Shown in pieces: positions 1-6,989 of a DNA stretch of 33,676 nucleotides. The translations under genes were made by a program, and so were the position numbers. A model generated the notes under the pieces. It was not told the origin of the DNA. It was given only the letters and a program-made list of their open reading frames with translations, and made no database searches. The stretch is taken from contig DWXI01000190.1 of NCBI GenBank assembly GCA_019119265.1, positions 1 through 33,676 on the forward strand, given 5' to 3'. Source of the DNA: Candidatus Mediterraneibacter intestinigallinarum. GTDB taxonomy: Bacteria; Bacillota; Clostridia; Lachnospirales; Lachnospiraceae. Position 1 is the stretch's first letter. Every line of letters begins with the position of its first letter.

Positions 1-276
1 AGCCTGAGCATAAATCCAATTCGTATTATTACAGGGAGTGGTGCAGTGATTTCTTTGATTGCATTTGCGTTAATTATTTATGCCTTGATTTCTTATTTTA
101 CCGGCAATGCTGTTTCGGGATGGTCCAGTACCTTAATTGCAACAAGTTTTATCGGAGGAATTCAACTGATTTCTCTTGGAATCATTGGTGAGTATATAGG
201 AAAAATTTACATGGAAACAAAACAGCGGCCACGGTTCATTATAGAAGAGCGTACCTATGCAGAGGAAGAAAAATGA
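1..276 (+). CDS. Glycosyltransferase family 2, C-terminal end only (bactoprenol-sugar synthase type)
   Basis: The reading frame is already open at base 1 and runs to TGA at 274-276, so only the last 91 residues of a longer protein are present. The first residues read SLSINPIRIITGSG, followed by two hydrophobic segments and a charged tail rich in Lys and Glu. Family-2 glycosyltransferases of the GtrB/DPM1-like type, which load a sugar onto undecaprenyl phosphate at the membrane, end in this way with two C-terminal membrane helices. The next gene is a GtrA family protein that overlaps by four bases (ATGA), the usual partner of such enzymes. The catalytic domain lies outside the window, so sugar specificity cannot be judged. 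A GTG at 46 is internal and is not a start. Confidence 0.75.
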   Translation, partial: SLSINPIRIITGSGAVISLIAFALIIYALISYFTGNAVSGWSSTLIATSFIGGIQLISLGIIGEYIGKIYMETKQRPRFIIEERTYAEEEK

Positions 277-710
277 TTAAGAAATTGTTGGATAAAACAT
301 TCATAAAATTCATTGCAGTAGGAATTGTGAACACTCTGATCGGAACAGCAGTAATGTTTTCATTTTATAACTGTTTTCATTTTAATTATTGGATATCGTC
401 GGCTGCGAACTATATTGTTGGGAGTGTTGTAAGCTATGTCTTAAATAAACATTTTACCTTTTGTAATAATGAAAGAAGCTGGAAGATTCTTATCAAATTT
501 ATTATCAATATTGTATTCTGTTATATTATAGCATATGGTATAGCGAAACCTTCGGTATTTTGGCTGTTATCCGCTGCGTCAATTAGTGCACAGGAAAATA
601 GCGCGATGCTTATAGGAATGATTCTTTTTGTAGGATTAAATTATGTAGGGCAACGCTGCTTCGCTTTTAAAAAGAACAATGAAGAGTATGAACCAGAAAA
701 AATTAAGTAA
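273..710 (+). CDS. GtrA family membrane protein (probable lipid-linked sugar flippase)
   Basis: This is a 145-residue, very hydrophobic protein with about four predicted membrane helices (roughly residues 12-32, 37-57, 70-90 and 108-128). It carries the GtrA-like pattern FIKFIAVGIVNTLIGT near the N-terminus and a LNKHFTF motif after the second helix. Family members are thought to flip undecaprenyl-phosphate-linked sugars for cell-wall or O-antigen decoration. Its ATG overlaps the stop of the preceding glycosyltransferase, so the two are probably translationally coupled and work on the same lipid-linked sugar. The DNA is clearly more AT-rich than the genes that follow. The C-terminal codons overlap the next ORF by 32 bases. 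Confidence 0.82.
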   Translation: MIKKLLDKTFIKFIAVGIVNTLIGTAVMFSFYNCFHFNYWISSAANYIVGSVVSYVLNKHFTFCNNERSWKILIKFIINIVFCYIIAYGIAKPSVFWLLSAASISAQENSAMLIGMILFVGLNYVGQRCFAFKKNNEEYEPEKIK

Positions 711-1566
711 AATAATTCTTATTACTTTATCCCTCTTTCTCCTCTACATCCTTGCCAGTCTCTGGATCTCTACAAATCATCTTTCTATCCACAGCTACAA
801 CTTCCCTACCGCCAAGACAGACCAGCAGGTCACTCTGGCGGTAATTTCCGACCTTCATGGCCACGAGTTCAGCCGTGACAATGAGGAGCTGGCAGAACGG
901 ATCAAAGGTCAGTCTCCAGATCTGATCTTAATGGACGGCGATTTTCTAAATGCCGATTCTGACAATGCCGACATACCATGTGATCTGATCCGCAGACTGA
1001 TCAAAACGGCGCCTGTCTATTATGCATTGGGAAACCATGAACTTTCTTATATCGAGAATGGTCATCCGGAGTTGGTGGATGAATTGCAGGAATCCGGAGC
1101 TGTCGTTCTGGATAAGTCTTATAAGGACCTTCAAGTACGCGGAACCGCGATCCGACTGGGCGGTATGTATGATTATGCGTTCGGTCTTGATGGAAGCAAC
1201 AGTGCAGCTGCAGCACCGGAAGATGCCAAGGTATTCATGGAAGACTTTCAGGATACAGAACGGCTGAAGATTATGATGTCTCACCGGCCGGACAGTTTTA
1301 TATTTGGTGACGCTTCTTCTTATTGGGATGTGGATCTGGTTATCAGCGGACATGATCACGGAGGCCAGGTTGTTATCCCTTTCCTTGGGGGTATATATGG
1401 CGGTGACCAGGGATGGTTCCCGGAGTATGTGCATGGCATGTATCAGAAAGATGAGATGCATCTGTTTGTGACCAGCGGTCTTGGGAGTCATGATCAGATG
1501 CTGAAGCGGTTTAACAACTTTCCGGAGATTGCAATCATAAAGATAGAGCCGTTATCCACAGAATGA
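679..1566 (+). CDS. Membrane-anchored metallophosphoesterase (YaeI/YkuE-like)
   Basis: This 295-residue protein has one N-terminal membrane helix (about residues 10-30) followed by a calcineurin-like phosphoesterase domain. All metal-binding blocks are visible: DLH at 58-60, GD in MDGDFLN at 85-91, GNHE at 118-121, a later SHRPDSF, and SGHDHGGQ. Relatives such as YaeI and YkuE are membrane-attached phosphodiesterases, some acting on lipid or cell-envelope substrates; the substrate here is unknown. The start at 679 lies inside gtrA; ATG at 688 is an equally possible start, and neither has a strong ribosome site. Base composition becomes more balanced than in gtrA, so this gene may not share the history of its upstream neighbours. 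Confidence 0.85.
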   Translation: MKSMNQKKLSKIILITLSLFLLYILASLWISTNHLSIHSYNFPTAKTDQQVTLAVISDLHGHEFSRDNEELAERIKGQSPDLILMDGDFLNADSDNADIPCDLIRRLIKTAPVYYALGNHELSYIENGHPELVDELQESGAVVLDKSYKDLQVRGTAIRLGGMYDYAFGLDGSNSAAAAPEDAKVFMEDFQDTERLKIMMSHRPDSFIFGDASSYWDVDLVISGHDHGGQVVIPFLGGIYGGDQGWFPEYVHGMYQKDEMHLFVTSGLGSHDQMLKRFNNFPEIAIIKIEPLSTE

Positions 1567-1586
1567 CTTATACGCTTTATATATGT

Positions 1587-1616
1587 CTGGCATTTTCATC
1601 CCGCCTATGGTATCAT
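1587..1616 (+). promoter_or_regulatory. Probable promoter of the Rpn-like gene
   Basis: CTGGCA at 1587-1592 is followed 18 bases later by TATCAT at 1611-1616, preceded by TG (extended -10, TGGTATCAT). The same ATGGTAT-ATGA context recurs at other promoters in the window. It would leave an untranslated leader of about 200 bases before the gene at 1829, in which no clear structure was found. Confidence 0.45.
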
Positions 1617-1828
1617 GAACAAAAGCATTACATTTCCAGCATGTTCTATTCTTAGGCGGCGTCACTGTCTGCATCAACAGTTCTATTACATTCAGGAAAA
1701 TCTCGATGCTTTTCATTCCCTATTAACAGCAGAGAGACCTTGGATGCAAAAGAACAGCGGGCAGAAAATATTGTCTTGCCGCCGGCATCGCCAGTCTCTT
1801 TGCACTACATTTCAAAGGAGGCTGAAAT

Positions 1829-2797
1829 ATGGCGAACGAAATAAAGACGACAAACTCGGAAAACACAGTAAACTCAGCAAACACAGCAGTCACTGTGCCG
1901 GTCAACCGGACGTACAAGTCCACCTTGTTCATCATGCTGTTTCAGGACAAGAAAAACCTGCTGGAACTGTACAATGCAGTAAGCGGAAAACATTATACCG
2001 ATCCGGAAGTCCTGGAGATCAACACCCTGGAAAACGCGATCTATATGACAGTCAAGAACGATATCTCTTTCCTGATTGACGGGCGGATCTCCCTGTATGA
2101 GCACCAGTCCACCTACAACCCCAACCTGCCTTTGCGGTTCCTGCTTTATATCGCAAAGCTGTACTCAAGGATGACGCGGAACGCGAACCTGTACGGAACA
2201 AAAGTGATCCGGATCCCGCCGCCGGAGTTCCTGATCTTCTACAATGGAAAGGAAGAACTCCCGGAGCGGACAGTTCTGAAACTGTCAGACATGTATGAAA
2301 AGGAAGATCCCCGTGCAGGATTGGAACTAGAAGCAGTGATGCTGAATATTTCAGGAAGGCATAACCAGAAGTTGAAAGATGCCTGCAGGACACTCAAGGA
2401 TTACGCAATCTATACGGACAAAGTCCGGGAGTATGCGGAAGAGATGGAACTTGCGGACGCAGTGGAGCGGGCAATCCGGGAGTGTATCGCGGAGGATGTG
2501 CTGAAGGACTTTCTGGAGAAGCATAGAGCGGAGGCGAAAGAAATGAGTATATTCGAATATGATCAGGAAAAGCATATGAGACAGGAACGGGAAGAAGCCT
2601 GGACGGAGGGGCATAGCGCCGGATTGGAAGAGGGCGTGGAAAAAGGAATTGCCAGAGGAGAAGAGCAGATGCTCATGACGCAGATACGCAAAAAGCTATC
2701 CAGGGGAAAGAATGCCTCGGTGATCGCAGAGGAGTTGGAGGAGACAGAAGAGCGCGTCAGAAAGCTGATCGATAAGATTGATGAAGGAGAGTCATAA
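1829..2797 (+). CDS. Rpn family recombination-promoting nuclease / putative transposase (PD-(D/E)XK)
   Basis: This 322-residue protein looks like the Rpn/YhgA-type nucleases. The nuclease core is visible as NDISFLIDGRISLYEHQS (residues 77-94), where D84, E91 and Q93 fit the D...ExQ active site. It is followed by LPLRFLLYIAKLY and EFLIFYNGKEE, both typical of the family. The C-terminal third is charged and helical, with a glycine-spaced stretch (about residues 255-280) common in these proteins. Family members in E. coli are Mg/Ca-dependent DNA endonucleases that stimulate RecA-independent recombination; a role in this cell is inferred only. AAAGGAGG lies about ten bases before the ATG. Such genes occur in many scattered copies in Clostridia, so it may be a mobile or domesticated gene. 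Confidence 0.85.
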   Translation: MANEIKTTNSENTVNSANTAVTVPVNRTYKSTLFIMLFQDKKNLLELYNAVSGKHYTDPEVLEINTLENAIYMTVKNDISFLIDGRISLYEHQSTYNPNLPLRFLLYIAKLYSRMTRNANLYGTKVIRIPPPEFLIFYNGKEELPERTVLKLSDMYEKEDPRAGLELEAVMLNISGRHNQKLKDACRTLKDYAIYTDKVREYAEEMELADAVERAIRECIAEDVLKDFLEKHRAEAKEMSIFEYDQEKHMRQEREEAWTEGHSAGLEEGVEKGIARGEEQMLMTQIRKKLSRGKNASVIAEELEETEERVRKLIDKIDEGES

Positions 2798-2810
2798 GCA
2801 GATTATAATG

Positions 2811-2885
2811 CATGCACAGAGCGGAGACGAAGGAAAGAAGATATCTCCCTTGTGGCAGAAGCATCAATGGAAGAGATAAGAAAAG
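2811..2885 (+). pseudogene. Short degraded remnant resembling the 3' part of the Rpn gene
   Basis: About 27 bases starting near 2816 match the Rpn gene around 2521 with few differences; both can be read as HRAE-KE. The match fades beyond that and there is no open frame of useful length. It is read as a leftover of a partial duplication or of an older copy. The match is short, so this is a weak call. Confidence 0.3.
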
Positions 2886-2945
2886 CAAAGAGTCTGTCCT
2901 GAACACAGGAACGCAGGATCAACGCTGAATCGGCAGGGAAACCTC

Positions 2946-2974
2946 TTGACGAACTCTGCCTTATTCTATATAAT
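2946..2974 (+). promoter_or_regulatory. Promoter of the ileS T-box transcript
   Basis: TTGACG at 2946-2951 and TATAAT at 2969-2974 are separated by 17 bases. The predicted start of transcription is near 2981, immediately before the T-box leader. Confidence 0.8.
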
Positions 2975-2980
2975 TACCTT

Positions 2981-3315
2981 TGTATGAATTTCAACAGCAA
3001 AGGTGATGACGGAGACAGTAGGTCATATCCGAACATTCCAGCGAGCCGGGAAGGGTGCGAGCCCGGTATCAGTAGAATATTTCCGAATATCACTCCCGAA
3101 CCGCAGCCCCCAACGCATACAGAAGAAGCATGAATGCATGAGAGAGTAAGGGCTGACGCGGATCCCGCGTTAGAGGATACCATATGCGAACTGAATTGCT
3201 TTTATCACGGAATCAGACAGTGTGTATACGGGTGAAGGAAGTTCAAGTATGTTGTAACAGGTGGTTAAAACGAGAGAAATGGCTTTCGTCCTTTTACAGG
3301 ACGGGAGCCTTTTTT
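2981..3315 (+). ncRNA. T-box riboswitch (leader of ileS, isoleucine specifier)
   Basis: The leader shows the standard T-box parts in order. The Stem I 5' side contains GGAGACAGTAGG (AGTA at 3017-3020). The distal Stem I loop is GCGAGCCGGG...GTGCGAGCCCGG (3041-3066). A specifier-loop candidate, GAATATCAC, offers ATC (Ile) at 3089-3091 followed by a purine. The T-box sequence AACAGGTGGTTAAAACG lies at 3256-3272. TGGT in that box can pair with the ACCA end of uncharged tRNA-Ile. A terminator at 3281-3315 competes with the antiterminator. Low charged tRNA-Ile should therefore allow read-through into ileS. The ATC specifier agrees with the downstream gene. The unusual point is that the coding region begins 515 bases after the terminator. 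Confidence 0.88.
3281..3315 (+). terminator. T-box terminator of the ileS leader
   Basis: GGCTTTCGTCCT (3281-3292) pairs with AGGACGGGAGCC (3298-3309) as a 12-bp stem with two G-U pairs and a five-base loop, followed by six T at 3310-3315. Confidence 0.88.
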
Positions 3316-3350
3316 GTCAGATCTTAGAAAACAAGATTTGGACACCGCCA

Positions 3351-3480
3351 GACCGATCGATATGTCCATTGCGGACGCGCTTTCGCTCGGGCCGTAACGC
3401 AGCGGACACATATGGCTGCAAAGGACGCAGCCTTAGTGCCGGCGTTACTCTACGGTCCTTAATAGACATATCAATCGGTC
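3351..3480. repeat. Palindromic element A1 (90-nt structured core between pairing arms)
   Basis: Arms of 20 bases (3351-3370 and 3461-3480) are inverted copies with two mismatches and enclose a core of exactly 90 bases (3371-3460). The core can fold into nested helices: GTAACGC with GCGTTAC, CGG-CAC with GTGCCG, and an inner hairpin GGCTGC/GCAGCC. An element of the same design lies in the opposite orientation at 3667-3808; the two cores are about 81% identical by eye (17 differences). Several differences are compensatory within helices. Short ORFs crossing the element are not supported as genes. Confidence 0.8.
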
Positions 3481-3666
3481 CGACTCCGCGAAATCAGCAG
3501 TTTTTTAAAATCCGACAGAAAAAAGGGTTCCCGGGATGTCGGCTCAGGCCGGCAGGTGCTTCAGATCCGTTGGAAAACATATATGCTTCCAGGACAAGAA
3601 AGCGCTCCAATAAAAGGTAAGAAAGCCCCCACCTCTCCCGGTTTTGATTCAAGTACCGTTCTGGAC

Positions 3667-3808
3667 AGGCCCGATGCCGCAATATATCCATTAAGGGCCG
3701 TAAAGGAACGCCGGCACTTAGATCGCGTCTTTTGCGATCTTACGTGTCCGCTGCGTTCCGTCCCGAGCGAGAGCGCGCCCGCAATGGATATATTGCGGCA
3801 TCGGGCCT
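3667..3808. repeat. Palindromic element A2 (inverted relative of A1)
   Basis: The arms 3667-3692 and 3783-3808 are a perfect 26-bp inverted repeat, again around a 90-base core (3693-3782). Read on the minus strand, the core aligns without gaps to A1. The inner hairpin is AGATCGC/GCGATCT in place of GGCTGC/GCAGCC, with a similar loop (AAAAGAC against AAAGGAC). The element ends 21 bases before the ileS start, so it lies inside the ileS message and would form a very stable structure just before the ribosome site. Confidence 0.82.
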
Positions 3809-3829
3809 ATGACAGAAAGGAAATAAGAA

Positions 3830-6800
3830 ATGTATAAGAAAGTTCCCACAGATATGAATTTTGTCGGCAGGGAAAAGGAAGTCGAGAAGTTCTGGGATGA
3901 GAACCACATCTTTGAGAAGAGTATCGAAGAGCGTGAGGGATGTCCGGACTACATCTTCTACGACGGCCCGCCGACCGCAAACGGCAAACCGCACATCGGA
4001 CATGTGCTCACACGTGTCATCAAGGACATGATCCCGCGTTACCGCACAATGAAAGGCTACATGGTTCCGAGAAAGGCAGGATGGGATACCCACGGACTGC
4101 CGGTCGAGCTTGAGGTAGAGAAAGCCCTCGGACTGGACGGAAAGGATCAGATCGAGGAGTACGGCCTGGAGCCGTTCATCGACAAATGTAAGGAAAGCGT
4201 ATGGAAATACAAGGGGATGTGGGAGGATTTCTCCGGCACAGTCGGCTTCTGGGCTGATATGGAGCACCCCTATGTAACATACCATAACAGCTTCATCGAG
4301 TCCGAGTGGTGGGCATTGAAAAAGATCTGGGAGAAAGATCTTCTCTACAAAGGGTTCAAGATCGTTCCCTACTGTCCGAGATGTGGTACGCCGCTGTCCG
4401 CCCAGGAAGTGGCTCAGGGCTACAAGGACGTGAAAGAACGTTCCGCAGTTGTAAGATTTAAAGTAAAGGACGAGGATGCATACATCCTTGCATGGACGAC
4501 CACACCGTGGACACTTCCGTCCAACCTCGCCCTCTGTGTAAACCCGAACGAGGATTATGCGAAAGTAAAGGCAGCAGACGGATACACTTATTATATGGCA
4601 TGTGCTCTTCTTGACACAGTATTGGGAAGACTGGCTGAGGAAGGTAAGCCGGCATACGAGATCCTCGAGACATACAAAGGAACAGACCTTGAGGGCAAAG
4701 AGTATGAGCCGCTGTACCAGTGCGCGGCCGACGCAGCTGCAAAGCAGAATAAAAAGGCATTTTATGTGACATGCGACACATATGTTACACTGACAGACGG
4801 TACGGGAGTTGTTCACATCGCGCCGGCATTCGGTGAAGATGATGCGAATGTGGGAAGAAAATATGGTCTTCCGTTCGTACAGCTTGTAGATGAAAAAGGA
4901 AACATGGCGGAGTCTACTCCGTTCGCAGGTCTTTTCGTGAAGAAAGCGGATCCGGAAGTGTTGAAGGATCTGGACAGCAGAGGACTGCTCTTCGATGCAC
5001 CGAAGTTCGAGCACAGCTACCCGCACTGCTGGAGATGTGACACACCGCTGATCTACTATGCGCGTGAGTCATGGTTCATCAAGATGACAGCAGTAAGAGA
5101 CGACCTGATCGCAAATAACAACACGATCAACTGGATTCCGGAGAGCATCGGTAAAGGCCGTTTCGGCGACTGGATCGAGAACGTTCAGGACTGGGGCATC
5201 AGCCGTAACCGCTACTGGGGTACTCCGCTCAATATCTGGGAATGTGAGTGCGGACACATGCATTCCATTGGAAGTATTGCGGAGCTGAAAGAAATGTCCG
5301 ACAACTGTCCGGATGATATCGAACTGCACCGTCCGTACATCGACGCCGTGACGATCAAGTGCCCGAAGTGCGGTAAAGAGATGCACCGTGTTCCGGAAGT
5401 TATCGACTGCTGGTTCGACAGCGGATCCATGCCGTTTGCACAGCACCACTATCCGTTCGAGAATCAGGAACTCTTTGAGAAACAGTTCCCGGCAGACTTT
5501 ATTTCCGAGGCGGTAGACCAGACAAGAGGATGGTTTTACTCCCTGCTGGCGATCTCCACGCTGATCTTCAACAAGGCGCCATACAAGAATGTCATTGTCC
5601 TCGGACATGTGCAGGATGAGAACGGCCAGAAGATGAGCAAATCCAAGGGGAATGCGGTAGATCCGTTCGATGCCCTTGAGAAATACGGAGCCGATGCGAT
5701 CCGCTGGTACTTCTATGTCAACAGCGCTCCGTGGCTGCCGAACCGTTTCCACGGGAAAGCAGTGACAGAAGGACAGAGAAAATTCATGGGTACACTGTGG
5801 AATACTTATGCATTCTTTGTTCTCTATGCGAATATCGACGAGTTCGACGCGACAAAATATACACTGGAATATGATAAACTTTCCGTAATGGACAAATGGC
5901 TTTTGTCCAAGATGAATACGATGGTGAAGACCGTTGACAACAATCTTGAGAATTACCGCATTCCGGAGGCTGCCCGCGCGCTTCAGGAGTTCGTGGATGA
6001 CATGAGCAACTGGTACGTAAGAAGAAGCCGTGAGCGTTTCTGGGCGAAAGGAATGGAGCAGGATAAGATCAATGCATATATGACATTGTATACAGCACTT
6101 GTAACTGTTTCTAAGGCTGCAGCTCCGATGATCCCGTTCATGACAGAAGAGATTTACCAGAACCTTGTGCGCAGCATTGACAAAGATGCGCCGGAGAGTA
6201 TCCATCTCTGTCTGTTCCCGGAAGTGAATGAGGACCAGATCGACGCAGAACTGGAACAGAACATGGACAATGTCCTGAAGCTTGTTGTTATGGGGCGTGC
6301 CTGCAGAAATACATCCAATATCAAGAACCGCCAGCCGATCGGACAGATGTTCGTAAAAGCCTCATTTACCCTTCCGGAGTTCTATCAGGAGATCGTGGCT
6401 GACGAGCTGAATGTGAAGAATGTTAAATTTACGGAAGATGTAAGAGACATTACTTCATACAATTTTAAACCTCAGTTAAAGACAGTGGGACCGAAATATG
6501 GTAAAATGTTAGGTGGCATTAAGGCTGCCCTTGATTCTGTGGACGGTAACGCCGCAATGGATGAGGTCAATGAAACAGGCGCTCTCAAACTCGATGTAAA
6601 CGGACAGGAGATTACGCTGTTCCGTGAGGATCTTTTGATCGAGACGGCACAGATCGAAGGCTATGTGTCAGAAAATGATAATGGTATCACGGTAGTACTT
6701 GACACGAACCTGACACCTGAACTCCTCGAAGAAGGATTCGTCCGTGAGATCATCAGCAAGGTACAGACCATGAGAAAAGAGGCAGACTTTGAAGTGATGG

Positions 6801-6985
6801 ACCGTATCCGCGTAACTTATGACGGCAGTGAAAAGGCAGAGACGATCTTCGCAAAATATGCCGATGAGATCGCCGGGGAAGTGCTCGCCAACGAAGTGGC
6901 GAAGGCAGAGCCGGCAGGCTATGTAAAGGAGTGGAAGATCAACGGTGAAGCAGTTACAATGGGTGTGGAAAAGGAAGGAAAATAA
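3830..6985 (+). CDS. ileS: Isoleucyl-tRNA synthetase, eukaryotic-like (type 2) form
   Basis: This 1051-residue cytoplasmic class-I synthetase charges tRNA-Ile. The ATP-binding HIGH sequence is at 55-58 within DGPPTANGKPHIGH, and KMSKS is at 601-605 in GQKMSKSKGN. Cys-pair knuckles appear as CPRCG (about 184-188), CWRCD and CPKCG. The editing domain contains TTTPWTLPSN. The PPTANGKPHIGH and KMSKSKGN forms and the length above 1030 residues match the type-2 group that includes mupirocin-resistant enzymes, rather than the E. coli type (PPYANG, KMSKSIGN). The start has GAAAGGAAAT upstream. A T-box leader about 850 bases upstream controls it. glgP follows after four bases, so the two are probably co-transcribed. 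Confidence 0.96.
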   Translation: MYKKVPTDMNFVGREKEVEKFWDENHIFEKSIEEREGCPDYIFYDGPPTANGKPHIGHVLTRVIKDMIPRYRTMKGYMVPRKAGWDTHGLPVELEVEKALGLDGKDQIEEYGLEPFIDKCKESVWKYKGMWEDFSGTVGFWADMEHPYVTYHNSFIESEWWALKKIWEKDLLYKGFKIVPYCPRCGTPLSAQEVAQGYKDVKERSAVVRFKVKDEDAYILAWTTTPWTLPSNLALCVNPNEDYAKVKAADGYTYYMACALLDTVLGRLAEEGKPAYEILETYKGTDLEGKEYEPLYQCAADAAAKQNKKAFYVTCDTYVTLTDGTGVVHIAPAFGEDDANVGRKYGLPFVQLVDEKGNMAESTPFAGLFVKKADPEVLKDLDSRGLLFDAPKFEHSYPHCWRCDTPLIYYARESWFIKMTAVRDDLIANNNTINWIPESIGKGRFGDWIENVQDWGISRNRYWGTPLNIWECECGHMHSIGSIAELKEMSDNCPDDIELHRPYIDAVTIKCPKCGKEMHRVPEVIDCWFDSGSMPFAQHHYPFENQELFEKQFPADFISEAVDQTRGWFYSLLAISTLIFNKAPYKNVIVLGHVQDENGQKMSKSKGNAVDPFDALEKYGADAIRWYFYVNSAPWLPNRFHGKAVTEGQRKFMGTLWNTYAFFVLYANIDEFDATKYTLEYDKLSVMDKWLLSKMNTMVKTVDNNLENYRIPEAARALQEFVDDMSNWYVRRSRERFWAKGMEQDKINAYMTLYTALVTVSKAAAPMIPFMTEEIYQNLVRSIDKDAPESIHLCLFPEVNEDQIDAELEQNMDNVLKLVVMGRACRNTSNIKNRQPIGQMFVKASFTLPEFYQEIVADELNVKNVKFTEDVRDITSYNFKPQLKTVGPKYGKMLGGIKAALDSVDGNAAMDEVNETGALKLDVNGQEITLFREDLLIETAQIEGYVSENDNGITVVLDTNLTPELLEEGFVREIISKVQTMRKEADFEVMDRIRVTYDGSEKAETIFAKYADEIAGEVLANEVAKAEPAGYVKEWKINGEAVTMGVEKEGK

Positions 6986-6989
6986 AACA

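Noticed and set aside
3261-3837. ORFs crossing the ileS leader
   Set aside because: They run through the terminator and palindromic elements, with biased composition and no family resemblance.
3740-5026. 428-residue minus-strand ORF antisense to ileS
   Set aside because: It is a shadow of the strongly supported ileS frame, has Cys/Arg/His-rich low-quality sequence and runs into palindrome A2; no family is recognisable.
5069-6205. 378-residue minus-strand ORF within ileS
   Set aside because: Codon-pattern shadow of ileS with no domain and no ribosome site.
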